Shown piece after piece: positions 36,172 through 48,008 of a DNA stretch of 64,000 nucleotides; position 1 is the stretch's first letter, and every line of letters starts with the position of its first letter. Position numbers and translations under genes: made by a program. The DNA comes from Ilex aquifolium (Eukaryota > Streptophyta > Magnoliopsida > Aquifoliales > Aquifoliaceae), in contig OX637405.1 of the NCBI GenBank assembly GCA_951799425.1, positions 21,549,089 through 21,613,088 of the forward strand. The letters are read 5' to 3'. A model generated the notes under the pieces. The model was given only the letters and a program-made list of their open reading frames with translations. It made no database searches and had not been told where the DNA came from.

Positions 36172-36443
36172 ATAATTTTCTGTAGGAAATGTGTACTTTT
36201 GTTTGGGGAATGAAAGCCAAAGGTTCGAATTTGTTGTAAAAAGTGTAAAAATCTTTTTGTATAAATTCTTTTGACTGAAATGAAAATATGGGCCGAGTAA
36301 GGAATGTCCCAAAATACCAACCTGAAGCGTGGGTAGGGGGTTATCCTGAGACGCCATAGGTTTTTGATTTAAAATTTTGTGTTTGGTCCTCTTTGATTGT
36401 ATATAGTGTAGTGGAGAAAAAAAATTTTAATTTTTGGTTCAAA

Positions 36444-36780
36444 CGTTCGAACGCCAGGTAACGTTCGAACGTAATCTGCTTACAGTACTCAACCTCTGAG
36501 GAAGCTTATGATGGAACTTAAAAGTACTGGGAGCTCAGTCCATTCGAACGCCAATAGACCGTTCGAACGAGATTAACGTTCGAACGCCAATAGAACGTTC
36601 GAACGAAGAGAACTTACAGTACTTTGGTCTCTTTCAGAACACAAAAGTACTGGGAGCTCACAACGTTCGAACGATAACCCACGTTCGAACGATATTTTAA
36701 AAATCTTTCAATACACGTTCGAATGTGGATGACGTTCGAACATGGATGACGTTCGAATGCCCCTTCTCAGACTATAAAAG
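36444..36780 (+). promoter_or_regulatory. Internal promoter of Athila ORF3: CGTTCGAACG / AGTACT array and TATA box
   Basis: It contains eight to ten exact or decayed CGTTCGAACG copies (36444 to ~36757). Among them are two CAGTACT...AAAAGTACTGGGAGCTCA modules (~36484-36540 and ~36614-36660). TATAAAAG follows at 36773-36780, then a CA-rich leader and the ATG at 36998. The same word order is found in the chromovirus LTR promoter (9500-9686). This explains how ORF3 can be expressed from its own transcript. Confidence 0.6.
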
Positions 36781-38027
36781 CTTGCATCGTCGTTTTCAGT
36801 CAAAATCCCCAAATTTTTTCAAAACCCTAGAACTCTTTTTCACTCCACAGACCTCAATTCACACTCATTCCCCAAAAATACCCAAATTCGACCCTCCCTA
36901 ACTCCTCTCCACATCAAAATCATCAATCCCACACCAAGAACCCCAAGTTTCCAGCACTTTTCAGCACCCTCTCAAACCCAACCCACGTTCGAACGCCATG
37001 CCAAGGGTAAAACTCCCTGCCAGGCGTGCTCCACCAGTGAACCAAGATCCAAATATTGTAGAAGAGGTGATAGAAGAGAGGGAGGGAAGGCAAAGGACGA
37101 AGAGATATGACAGGACAAGGTTTCCCAGTGCCTTAAAGGCTGAAATTTCTACCATAAGCATGCAGTTGTTTGTGAGAGAGACGTTGTGATTGATGATTTT
37201 GCTGGAATTGGAATATTGGAGGAAATGGAGAGGAGGGAGTGGGTCTGGTAGTTGAGGAACGGTGGAGACGCCGTTGTTGACTTGGTGCGGGAGTTTTACT
37301 CTAACGCTGAGATCATCAACGGCGCAATCCGGACATATGTTAGGGGTATCTACATTGACGTGGATGAAGCATACATCGTAGAAGTAAGGCAAGAGGTGCC
37401 TCGGGTTCCAAATCCCGCTTATCCCCCAAGGAAGAATGTGGCGATGAATGAGGTGGGAAGAGAACTAACGGGAGTACCCAATTTTTCATGGACTAGGAAG
37501 AAATTTTTTAGACAAGGGGAGCTAAGTGACAAATACAAAATGTTAAACTTGATTGCGGTGTCAAATTTTGCTCCAATAGGAAGAAAAAATGAAGTTTTAC
37601 CTGACATGGCCCGGTTGTTGTATGCGGTTGGAAAAGGGCAAAGCATTGATCTCCCCTCCCTAATTTTGACAGAAATGAAAAAGGGGTGTGATGTGAAGAG
37701 GAATTCGCTTCCCTTCGGCACCCTAGTGACAGAACTGTACAAAGGCCATGGGGTGAGGGTGAGGTCCGAGATGGAAATCCAAAAGCCAATGGGGCCACTG
37801 AACAAGGCATCCTTCAGGAGGAGCCAAGGTCATAGTGGCGGCCCGGTAGTCAGACAGGAGATGCCACCCACCCAGGGAGTAGACGAGGTACAAGAGGAAC
37901 TTGATGCAGAGGAGGAGAGAAGGATGGAGGAAGAGAGAGACCAGCCACAGGAGGCAGGACCTAGCACCAGCTCCCAATGCTCCTTACGGGACATCATGCT
38001 TAGCATTGAAGCTAAGCAGGATGAGAT

Positions 38028-40246
38028 TGTAACACCCCAGAACACACCCTGGACGACATTACATTCTAAAACCATTTACATCACGAGAGCAGTAAAATAA
38101 TCCATCAATAAATAAGACTTCATAAAGTCATCCATAGAATTTACAGCATTATCCAAAAAGAATAGACCCATCTTGGCCTTTACATTCCAAAAGAATAAGT
38201 CAAACAATGACATTTACATTTCCCAAAGAAAACATTAACTATTATAGCGCAGAGGAAATTACAAAAGAGATATAGACTAAACAGTGTTTCAAAAGAATAT
38301 CCTAGTCTAGAACAAAAGAAAACGACATCTCTAGATGTCCCACTTGGGATCCAAGTATCCCTCTAATGAAGCCTCTCCATGGCCCAGCTCGTTCGCACCG
38401 AGCTCATCCTCTGGCTCAAAATCTGAAAAATGTTCAACTGTAGGGGGTGAGCACGAAGCTCTGTAGAAAAATTCTTTCAAACCCGAACAAGGTTTATAAA
38501 CAGGTAAAACAAGTCGGTCTCATTTCACAAATAGCATATATAATCTTTGAAGGAAAAACGGGACCTTTTTAAATAGATCTCAAGTTTAAGCCGTAACAAT
38601 AATCAAGTGAAAGGTTAAAATAAATTTCATAACAATGTACCATTTCCAACTTTTAGCCATTTAGGAAGGGCGCCTTCTAATGCATTGTCCCATACCAATG
38701 CACCGGCCAAGGCGGTCCAACCCATCATCCCATTTATATTGGTTCATCCCCGTACCATGTATGTTGATTACTTCTCATGAATCTACCCAACGATTATACC
38801 TAGCCCACCAATCACAATCACAATCACAAACACTTTAGGAGAGGGCATCTACCATCCCAATGGCAGTGACGAGTCCCTTCCCAGGAAAAGTATACCATCC
38901 CTTATTTGAACTCCAGTTAACGATAGTGGTCGCATTACCAAATGACAACCCACTACAAGTGTTAGAAAATCATCTCATCCCCCACTGGGATAGACTAACC
39001 TCTAACACTCTACGGCATCTCTCGAAGGTAATCCAAGTCCATCACAACAACCATACCAATCAGGAAACCAAAATATTCTCAATTCACCAACAATTCCAAA
39101 TAACTCCAAAATCCCCAATTTCTCATTTTACAAGTATATCTCAAAAATCCCCAAATTAAGCATGTGACATTTTCAATAACCAACCAAGAAAAATGCAAGA
39201 GATTACAACAATATCATTTTATTACTCAACACAAAACACTATGATTTCGAAATCAAGAATAAAGGAAGAGTTCAAGATGAAAACCCATCACTCTTGAAAA
39301 CTAGGGTTTTTCAAACAAAAGAGGGATTTCATGGGTATACAACCCTAATTTTGTGTAAAACATGTTAACAATTGCAAGAGAACCAAGAAACAATGAACCC
39401 ATAGCAAATACATATGATTAGGATTCAAACATATATATATAATAACCCTAACATCAATGAACAAGAATGGAAGAAAACCCCTACCTTCTTCTTCCTTAGT
39501 GTTCTTTGAAAACTTGAAGTTTTGATCTTCTTCAAGGTGCAAATCCTCCTTTGATCTTGTGTTTTTCCCTTCTTTCCTCCTCTCTAAGTCTTCCTAGGGT
39601 TTGAAATGTTGAAATGATGCAAAGAGAGGCGTCCTTATGTATTTATAGGGTGAGAAATGGTCTCTTGTGCGCGATTTCTGAAACCCAGATTCGTCATTGG
39701 CGTTCGAACGTCATTGGCGTTCGAACGGTCATTGCTCCCAGTACTTCTATTTTTTCATCAGAAAAGAGTACTGGAACGCACTTTCGTTCGAACGTTTATT
39801 CACGTTCGAACGTCGATTCACGTTCGAACGTCATTTCACGTTCGAACGGAATTCCTGTTTTTGCTGAAACTTCCAGTGAAGTTTTGGCCTATTTAGAGAT
39901 TGATTTGGAAATTTTTTCGTGAAATACACTTTTGTAGCCCTGGAAGTCTCCTATCCACTGTCAAAATATTAGATCAAATGGAAGTCAGGATAAAAAGTTA
40001 TGATCCAAACACTAAGGCAGTGTCTAAAATTCTTCTACCTAAAATATCTCTAAAATGCGATTTCACTCCAAAATACTTCCAACTTTCTACAACTTACACT
40101 ATTACCTCCACTAACCTTTTATTTCTACTCTTATCATCTACGTAGCTCATGCATACATCATTACATATATATTAGCATTTCCAAAAACATAATTACGTTA
40201 CTATATATCTATATACATATATAAAAGAAAAATGCGGGGTGTTACA
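38028..40246 (-). mobile_element. Chromovirus solo LTR, reverse orientation, 2219 bp
   Basis: On the plus strand it starts TGTAACACCCC and ends GGGGTGTTACA. It is flanked by the 5-bp repeat GAGAT (38023-38027 and 40247-40251) and matches the reverse complement of the chromovirus LTR at 9125-11322, with clear divergence. No internal region is present, so it arose by recombination between two LTRs of one element. Its palindrome array (39701-39850) and TATA box (TATTTATA on plus, 39640-39647) are kept. ORFs in it are not genes. Confidence 0.92.
39640..39850 (-). promoter_or_regulatory. Solo-LTR promoter: TATA box and CGTTCGAACG array
   Basis: On the minus strand, six CGTTCGAACG copies (39850 to 39701) surround AGTACT words (~39735-39775) and lead to TATAAATA (39647-39640). 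It points away from ORF3, so antisense transcription into the ORF3 region is possible. Activity is not known. Confidence 0.5.
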
Positions 40247-40309
40247 GAGATCCTTAGGCTTATGAGAGGTGGTGGACATGGTGGACAGGGTGCACATGCA
40301 GAAGAGTGA

Positions 40310-42132
40310 GAGAGAGAGATCCCTATCCTTGTTCTAGTTCTTGTTTTTTTTTATGTTTGTTTAAAGTGCTTCTTTTTATGAATTTCTTCTTTGATAGTTG
40401 TAAGTTTTTGTGTGATTGTGAATGAATCGAACCGTTGATATTAAAAGATGATATTTTGGGAAATGAATGGTTCCATTCATCACTTTTATTTATTTTAATG
40501 CATTTGTAGATTTAGCATAAAATTAAAATGTGATGGAACAAATGTGGATGTTAAGAATGCAGGCTAGAGTAAATATGCACATGATCGGTTTGACACCTCA
40601 ATTTATCAACCGAGACTTAAAACCACATTTCTTGAAAAAATTGGTATTCTCTCTATACTTAAATTGTCATATGTGCATCGATATTTGTTATTTTAAAGGT
40701 ACAGGAAGATCTGACTTGAAAATGGAATTGGTATATAACCAATACCCCCTGGAAAACCCAACATACACAGTAGAGATAACAAAGAACACCAGGGTGAGTT
40801 TCGAACCTAACGATGCTTTCGAGAGACAATCGATGTTTACTCAAGTAAATTCTTTTCACTCTCAATTTTTGAATGATCTCATTAACCTTGCTTTGATTGA
40901 CTCACTTAAAAGTGATCTATTGACATATCCCACAAGGAACCATCGCATACGACACATACATGTGCACATGCTTGAGAAATGATCTTAGGCCATCTTTTGT
41001 ATAATATTGAGCCTTAGACCTTTCTTTGACAAAATTTATCCCTTGTTAGCCATGTTTGAGCCATCAATGTATGAATTTTTCTTTGATAAACCTATATGAT
41101 TACCAATCCACAGGAAAACATACTTGACATACCTTGGCTATCTAATTTCTTACATCCTCTTTGTAATATGATACAGAAAAAGGAAAAGAAAAAGAAGCAT
41201 TCGAGATTATCATCCAAGAAGAGTTGATTGGAACAATTGAAACAAAACAGAGGCAAAAAGGCAAGAACTTGACAAGAAAGTGAAAAATGAGAAAAGTGAA
41301 AAAAAAAAAAAATGTCATCTCTAGGCAAAATATCAAAAAGTTAGAAAAAAAGGTGTGCTACAATACGTAAATAGAAGATAACTTTTGAAAATCTCTGACG
41401 TCGTTTCGTTAGCCACTGACCTCTGGCCACTCTACAACCTATGAAAAGCCCTAATTGATCTCAAGTCTGGTACATGCATGTGTTGTTAATCAAAATTGGG
41501 ATATGGTAAATAGCAGTTCTTTAAATTGCATCAATATCCTTTCATGAGATTATGCCAAACATGATTTATTTTGCTTCCTTAAACTAGCGCTCCCTTTTTA
41601 ATTGTACATGTGAACTTTCGATTGGCCATCTTCTGATCACATAATCCGTGAGAAACAAGTCACTATAATCAGAGTGAACTTTTGCTAAGGGTATACTACG
41701 TGAGGTTTGTGAAATCGAAACTATCCATGGAAGGTGGAAAAAGGGAGTATTTGTTATATAACAATTTCTGTTACTTGAATGATCATTCCTACTGCATTGA
41801 GAATTTCAAATACCAATGTAACAAATGATAATTTTTGCATAGAATGAATACCTGTGAAATAAGGACGTGTGAGATATAAGTCAAAATTGAGAATCTGGTG
41901 TCCCAACGACCATGATGCTAATTTACTTTAATCAGCACTCTCCTATGCACATCTATTCGACTGAAGTTTGTGGGTAACTTCCCTGGAAACCCTCACGAGA
42001 CAACACTCGTCCGCTAGGGTAAACCTAGTGGTTCAACGGCTTGTTGCATAAGCTAAATGCAACCGGATGACCTACGAAAATGGCATTAGGAGTAGATTTT
42101 TCTCTCTTATATATTACTAGAGACTAGCAATA
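40310..42132 (+). other. Long 3' non-coding region of the Athila element
   Basis: About 1.8 kb between ORF3 and the 3' LTR. Athila elements often have a long untranslated region here. A 150-codon frame at 40530-40982 has no recognisable domain and irregular composition, and I do not call it a gene. Confidence 0.5.
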
Positions 42133-42148
42133 TTTAGGTTGGAGAGTG
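42133..42148 (+). other. 3' polypurine tract of the Athila element
   Basis: TTTAGGTTGGAGAGTG directly before the 3' LTR start at 42149. It shares TTTAGGTTGG with the internal tract at 35562. Confidence 0.6.
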
Positions 42149-44083
42149 TGATTAGCACTTAAAATTAGCATATTACTATGTCGTTTTAAGATTAATTGTA
42201 CTTTGATGGAGTTTAAGTGATGTCATTTCAGGCCCTAAATTGGACAAGGACCCAAGAACAACAAGTACCACACTTGGATGCAACACCAGCACATTAGAAC
42301 CCAAAATTGGAGAAGCTTGGAGAACAGCCAGACCGTTCGAACGCCAACTCACGTTCGAACGTCCACATTACACTGTAGCAGACTCAACTGCTAAGAGAAG
42401 GCGTGTTGCAGTGCGGAAAGAAGACTGAAGCTCTGAAGCACTTGAGTGTCACGTTCGAACGCCAACTCACGTTCGAACGTGCACTTGAGTTGATTGAAGA
42501 CCAGACTACTGCATAGAGTTGGAACTGAACTTCACAGAAGACCAACAGACCACTCGAGTGAAAGGGTCAGAACACATCTGGCGTTCGAACGCCCTTAGTG
42601 CAAAAATAGAAGACACGTTCGAACGGCAGTCAACGTTCGAACACCCTTAGTGCAAAAACAGAAACAACGTTCAAACGCCAACTCACGTTCGAACGTTCTC
42701 CACAGAATGGCAGCAGAGTGGTTGGCTTTTCACTTGGACTTGGGCGGCAAACACTATTCCTTCACCTCCTCTTGTCTCCTCCTCTTGCCTATAAATACTC
42801 CCCTTGTTGGAGAGCTATGGGAGCCAAGTAGGGAAGTTGATGGAGGCTTAGACTCCCACTTACATTGTAGATTTAGCTTATTTTCCTTATATGAAGTCTT
42901 TATTTTAGAGGTTAATTTGGCTTTAGTCCAACATCTCTTGCTTGTTATAAAAGTAGTTTTATGCTTATGCTTTCATTTTACATGCATAGAAGAGAGATAG
43001 TTCATCTTTTGGTTGAGGAAGCAACCCTCCAATTCTTGGTTGAGGAAGCCACCCTCCAAATGTGACTAGCTTTCTTCTACTTTTATTGTTCATGCATTTC
43101 AATTCCATTGCTTGAGCTTCTTTCTTTCTTAGAAGAGTGAAACTCTTCCACTTTTCTAGAGCTTTACCAAAGCCGTGAAGGGTGGAACGTGATTCACCCA
43201 TTCTTTGTAAAAGATTGGCTCCGTGTTTGTTGTTACTTTATCTTTTAAGTTCTCTACTTTGAGGGATGAGCATCACTCACTTTTCTATCTTTGCCCAAGC
43301 CATGAAGAGTGAGTAGTTTCTCATTCACTCTTTAGTAAGAGGAGAAGGGCATGTATAAGTTATCCGGGAATCATATTTGTGCATTGTCTTTATGCTTAAC
43401 GTTTATTTCTTCTTGTTATTGGATGATTGATTGCATCTAGCAAAGCTAAGGTACTTTGTATAACTGTGGGTTCTTTCTATGACACGGATGACTCTTGCAT
43501 AGAAAGACTCATCAGTTCAAGGCAAGTACCCTGGCTAGATCCTCATGACTACCCTTCAATCCTCCCCCTTATTGTACTTCATTTAAAGAATGGAATATTA
43601 ATATCATGATTGGATGTCTTGTAGAAACACTTGCTTGTTTGTAGACGGGTTAAGTCTCGGTACAGACAATTCTTGTAAACTTCTAGAAAGACATCAGAAT
43701 CATGTTATTAATTCTCACAATCCATCTTTATCTTCCGATTAACTTGCTGTTGACACGGGAGTTAATTGAGTTATCAAGCACAATTATGACAAACCGGATA
43801 ACTAACTACATGTCTAGATCCTTGCACTAAAGAATGACTCTTTTTAATTAGCACTTATCTCCTGTTTTGTTAAGAAAATCCTCTTGGAAAGAATCTTACA
43901 TTCTGTCTAAGAAAACTCATATCTCACAGCAAATCTCAAGGGTTACAATCAATAGGTCTCTACCACTGCTTACTTCAGAAATATCAACAAAAGTTCCCTG
44001 TGGATTCGACTCCGGACTCAAACCGGATTATTACTACAGCTTGACCGTCTGCACTTGGGTGTACACATTTCGGATCAAGAACA
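42149..44083 (+). repeat. 3' LTR of the large Athila element (1935 bp)
   Basis: Homologous to 27532-29479 along its whole length. It starts TGATTAGCAC and ends TCAAGAACA, followed by the CTAAT target duplication. Some palindromes differ from the 5' LTR by one base. Confidence 0.93.
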
Positions 44084-44088
44084 CTAAT

Positions 44089-45337
44089 CCCAGCAACAGC
44101 TGACCCCAATAGCACAGTGGCTGAATTCATAACCTCCATAGGTAACTAGAATATCCAGAAAGCAGGTATGTGCCTTCCCTCAAATTTTATTTCTGATCTC
44201 CTTCACTCACCATTGCCGTTGGAAGGCTCCCATCAAGATTCACCATCTTGGGGTCTTACAAGTAATGGAAAATTTTCTATTAAATCTGCTTATAACTGGA
44301 TTTCTAAATCTGACCTAAGTTATCATCGTGTTTTAAACTGGAAGTGGATTTAGAAACTCAGGATCCCACAGAAACTTAAGCATTTTCTGTGGTTGGTTCA
44401 AAGTGATAGACTCCTCTCTAATTCCCTAAGGCTCACAAGGAATCTCACTGATGACCCTACGCGTATGAGATGCAAAGCTATTAATTAAAACACAATCCAT
44501 ATTTTGAGGGACTGTCCAAAAGCTGATCTTGTTTGGAGATCTTTTCTAAACATAAATGACCTCCAACAGGATCAATCCTTAGACCTTCAAAATTGGCTCA
44601 TTAAAAACTATAAAGCTAGAGAGGACATTTTTTGGAGAGACGTGAAATGGCCTATTCTTTTTGCTTCACTGATATGGAATATTTGGAAAGATAGAAACCA
44701 AGAATGTTTGGATAACATAAAGAATCCCCCACATCCTATTGCTAAGAAAGCTTGGAGTATGGCTTGGGACTCATGGGACGCTTTCAATGAACCCCTATCT
44801 CAAGGAACTTTCAATCCCCCTAAACTTATTGGTTGGTCTTTTCCTCCTGCAGGTTGGATGAAGATGAATGTTGATGGTAGCTCCAAAGAGAATCCTGGCC
44901 CAACTTCAGTAGGAGGGCTACTAAGAAATGATCAAGGAAGGTGGCAGCTAAGTTTCTTTGGGAAGCTTAAGGACTCTACTAGCCTACAAGCTGAACTATG
45001 GGCTATCTTACAAGGCCTTAGGATAATTCAAACACAAAACCCAAAGAAGGTGATCATGGAAATGGATTCTTTGGAAGCACTCAACCTAATTATTGCTAGG
45101 TTGGAAGATGTTCACCCCCAAAGGAATATCATTGCTAATTGCAAGTATATTATGGGATTGACTAATACTCCCATTCTCCATACTTTGAGAGAAGGAAATT
45201 TTTGCGTTGACATGATGGCAAGCCTGGGAGGACATCAACAAGATTCTTTTGTGTTTTTTGAAAGCCCACCGGCTGTGTTGGGACAGCTCTTTTTGAATGA
45301 TCTTTCTTATATTTCTGTTGCCAGAGGGTTTAAATAA
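44089..45337 (+). pseudogene. LINE ORF2 3' part (zf-RVT and RNase H)
   Basis: This is the continuation of the LINE after the Athila element. The region near 44170-44520 encodes the zf-RVT pattern (SIKSAYNWI, IPQKLKHFLW, NTIHILRDCPKADLVWRSF) with stops at ~44351 and ~44487. From 44504 a 277-codon open frame ends in an RVT_3 RNase H domain (MNVDGSSKENPG, LQAELWAILQGL, IMEMDSLEALN). The LINE poly(A) begins 24 bases after the stop. Confidence 0.85.
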
Positions 45338-45361
45338 CACTTGTTTATTTTTCAATGTACC

Positions 45362-45377
45362 AAAAAAAAAAAAAAAA
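45362..45377 (+). other. LINE 3' poly(A) tract
   Basis: Sixteen A residues directly after the short 3' UTR of the LINE. Part of this run may belong to the target duplication. Confidence 0.75.
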
Positions 45378-46210
45378 TTTAAATCCACGCCTAAAGCTAC
45401 TAAAAAATCTAATTTTAACCCCCAAAAAACGTCAAGTTTAAATTTACCATCATAATTTTTCATTCATTCATTCTTTCCCTTACCATTAAGTTTAAATATG
45501 GTAACAAAAACTTGAATATAAAAATTTAATTCATATTTTTGTATTTTTAAAAAATTAAAAATTAAATTTATTATTAATATTAAAAATTAAAAAAAACATA
45601 ATTTATCGTTTCCGCTTTAGACCCCAAAATGTCTCGGACCACCCCTCATTAGAAATTTGTATTTTGCTACACGCTAATTTTTTTGTTCAAAACATTCAAG
45701 AATTTTAATTTTAGGACAATGTGAGAAATACAATAGTCGAAAGACCAAAGTGAGACAAAGATCATAGTTGAAAGAATTAAAGTATAACTTATTAAAATGT
45801 GAGAGAGAGTGAGTTGTGGAAAAACATTGCAAAGAAAAATTCCTAACCTAAAATGACAGCTGCAACTTGAGTTGGGGGTTGAATACAATTCAGATTCAAA
45901 CTCAAGTTAATTAAGTGTTAACTTGAGTTCCATTCAAACTTGGCATCCAACTTGAATACTATTTGTGCTCAAACTTTCGAACACAGCAATGATACTTTGG
46001 GTTTTGAACTCCGACACTCTTAAAAATTAAATTTCTCATATTACATTATTAATATATCAAAAATGTTATAAAATAGCCCTTATGTTAGTTTTCGTTTTTT
46101 TTTTCATCAAAAATTAACTCATTGATACTGACAAAAAAACTAACGGAAAGTTAACAGAAGGTTCATATTGTAAAAAATTTTATACATTAAGAGTGTAATG
46201 TAAAAAAAAT

Positions 46211-46671
46211 GGTTTAATTGCACTGGAGGTCTTCAAAGTATAAACTTTGTCTCATTTTGGTTCATAATATTTCAATTGCATCATTTTAGTTCCTGAAATA
46301 TTGAATATCTTTTTACGTGGTCCCTCAAACAGATAATGTCTAAATTGTTAACAATTTTTTATTATAAATTTGTCACATAATACTTAAATATGAGTAAAAA
46401 ATAATTTAGATAACTTTTAACCAAAATTTTACCTATATTTTGGTCAAAGAGTTACTCAAATTACACAGTTTTGACCATTAGTTATTCAAATTTTGGTCGA
46501 GAGTTACTCATATTACACATTTTTTGTCAAGAGCTATCCAAATTTTGATCAAAATCTATCAAAATTATTTTTTTGCTCATATTTAGGTATTACGTGACAA
46601 GTTTATAATAAAAAATCGTTAGTAATCGTAATTAATATATTACCTTTAGAGACCTCCAGTATAATTAACCC
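46211..46671. mobile_element. Inverted-repeat MITE, Mutator-like type
   Basis: Ends GGTTTAATTGCACTGGAGGTCT and AGACCTCCAGTATAATTAACCC are inverted with three mismatches. A/T-rich flanks TAAAAAAAAT and TAAAAAATTT are compatible with a 9-10 bp target duplication but prove little. About 460 bp, non-coding. Confidence 0.55.
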
Positions 46672-47075
46672 TAAAAAATTTAGTCTTTTAAGATGTAAAG
46701 TACAATTCGCCCTAATACAAATTGTACTCTAACTTGAATATTTGTACCGGAGCATAATAGGGATTGAAATTTGAGTTCAATTTTTAAGTTGAAATTTGGC
46801 TTCAATTTAGGAGTACAGTTCGGGTTAGTTTTTTGAAATGTAATTCCACCTCGGATAATTGGAAACTCCTAGAAAATTACTAGATGTTTTTGGATTTGTC
46901 TCCGTTGATCCATCCCAACTACACCCCTCCCTTTGATAAAAACAAAAACTATACCCCTCCCCAAAAACTTTGTATAGTTCTGTTCTTATGAAATTTTTTT
47001 TTTTCCTGGTCAAAGTTCTGTTCTTATGGGTAATGACCATTTTAGTTTCAGGTCTTAACAAAAGTCAATAAAATT

Positions 47076-48008
47076 TAGGAAGAATTATACTCAGACCCTT
47101 TGAAATTTGTAAATTAATCACTCAGACTTATTGACATTTAAAATATTATACACAAACCCCTTAAGATTTGTACACACGTAACACTTAAATCCCTATCGTC
47201 AATGTAGATCTTTAATTATATTACACTCAGACCCCTTGAAGTTTGTAGGCGTATAATACTTAGACCCCTCAAGTAAAAAATGTTATACTTAAACAAAAAA
47301 TATTTCAATTTCTTAAAAAATCATAATTAATATACAATTATACTATCTATTGAAATTTAATTTGATTATTTAAACGATTAAATTAAACTATCAAATTACC
47401 CCAATTAAAGTTAGAAAATATTGTGTTCATTATAGTTTGACCCCTTATTTGATTTTTTAATTTTATTACAATAGATAGTATAATTGTGTACTAATTATGA
47501 TTTTTTAAGAAATAAAATAGATTTCTTTTTTTGATTTTATTTCAATAAATGACATAATAGAACATAAATTTTGGTTGTAAGATTTATGTTCTATTATGAA
47601 TGACTTAGACCCCTTATTTAATTTTTTAGTTTTATTCCAATAGGTAATATATTAATTACGATTTTTAAGAAAAAATTGAATTTTTATTTTTAATTTTATT
47701 TTAATAAATGATACAATAGAACATGAATTTTAATTGTAAAATTTAAAATATTTGATATTGTATATTTGATTGGAGTATTTTTGGTCTAAGTATAACATTT
47801 TAAACTTGAGGGGTCTAAATATTATATACCTACGAACTTCAGGGGGTTTGAGTGTAATTTACTATCAGATATACTAATAGACATTGACGATAGGAGTCTA
47901 AGTGTTACGCACGTATAAACCTCAGGGGTCTGTGTGTAATATTTTATATGTTAGGGGTGTGAGTGATTAAGTGACAAACTTCAGGAGTCTAGATGTAATT
48001 CTTCCTGA
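47076..48008. mobile_element. Long inverted-repeat (foldback) element, about 930 bp
   Basis: The first ~225 bp (from GGAAGAATTATACTC) are repeated inverted at the end (~47785-48005), including words like CTATCGTCAATGT and AGACCCCTCAAGT. The spacer of ~480 bp itself contains several AT-rich copies in both orientations. No transposase and no clear target duplication. A transcript would form a long hairpin. The arms resemble the innermost element at 57957-58402. Confidence 0.65.

Larger units (their letters stand above)
36998..40309 (+). pseudogene. Athila third ORF (env-like / Transposase_32 family), split by a solo LTR
   Basis: ATG 36998 opens a frame (MPRVKLPARRAPP) that shifts near 37175 and has a TAG at 37249. 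The conserved part follows: VREFYSNAEI, YVRGIYIDVDEAYI, WTRKKFFRQGEL, MARLLYAVGKGQSIDL and a Glu/Arg-rich coiled stretch (RRMEEERDQPQ). This is the 'putative plant transposon protein' domain found between pol and the 3' LTR of Athila-type elements and often called env-like. A true envelope role is unproven, and no signal peptide or fusion peptide is visible. The solo LTR enters at 38027/38028. The last codons lie at 40252-40309. Confidence 0.75.
27532..44083 (+). mobile_element. Athila-lineage Ty3/gypsy element, full length, 16.5 kb including an inserted solo LTR
   Basis: Both LTRs (27532-29479 and 42149-44083) are present, with TSD CTAAT at 27527-27531 and 44084-44088 and a tRNA-Asp primer binding site. 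It carries gag, PR-RT-RNase H-INT, and a third ORF of the plant env-like/Transposase_32 type driven from its own upstream region. Removing the 2.2-kb solo LTR at 38028-40246 leaves ~14.3 kb, a large Athila. By eye the LTRs differ at roughly 15-17 places in the first ~640 bp, so it is not a very recent insertion. Every major ORF is broken. Confidence 0.93.
21852..45369 (+). mobile_element. L1-type LINE, interrupted by an Athila element and a hAT MITE
   Basis: This is a plant L1-clade non-LTR retrotransposon. It has ORF1 (DUF4283 and zinc knuckle), ORF2 with APE endonuclease and RT, then zf-RVT and RNase H, and a 3' poly(A) tract (45362-45377). The ORF2 body breaks off at 27526 and resumes at 44089, exactly at the target duplication of the Athila insertion. 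A possible target duplication of the LINE itself is A8TTTAA (21839-21851 and 45370-45382), which is low complexity and so only suggestive. The 5' boundary is therefore approximate. Confidence 0.82.
21333..45646. mobile_element. Small TIR DNA element, now split by nested insertions
   Basis: The left end AAGGGGCGGC and right end ACCACCCCT are inverted copies with small differences. Both are flanked by the same 10-bp sequence CATTAGAAAT (21323-21332 and 45647-45656). Only ~500 bp at the left and ~270 bp at the right belong to it. The remainder is a MITE, a LINE and what has entered the LINE. The superfamily is either hAT (8-bp part TTAGAAAT) or Mutator-like (9-10 bp). Confidence 0.65.

Noticed and set aside
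38860..39922. ORFs at 38860-39159 and 39614-39922
   Set aside because: They lie in the reversed chromovirus solo LTR and are not conserved as frames in the other LTR copies.
40530..40982. ORF of 150 codons in the Athila 3' region
   Set aside because: No domain, irregular composition, and the position normally holds untranslated sequence; kept only as a note.
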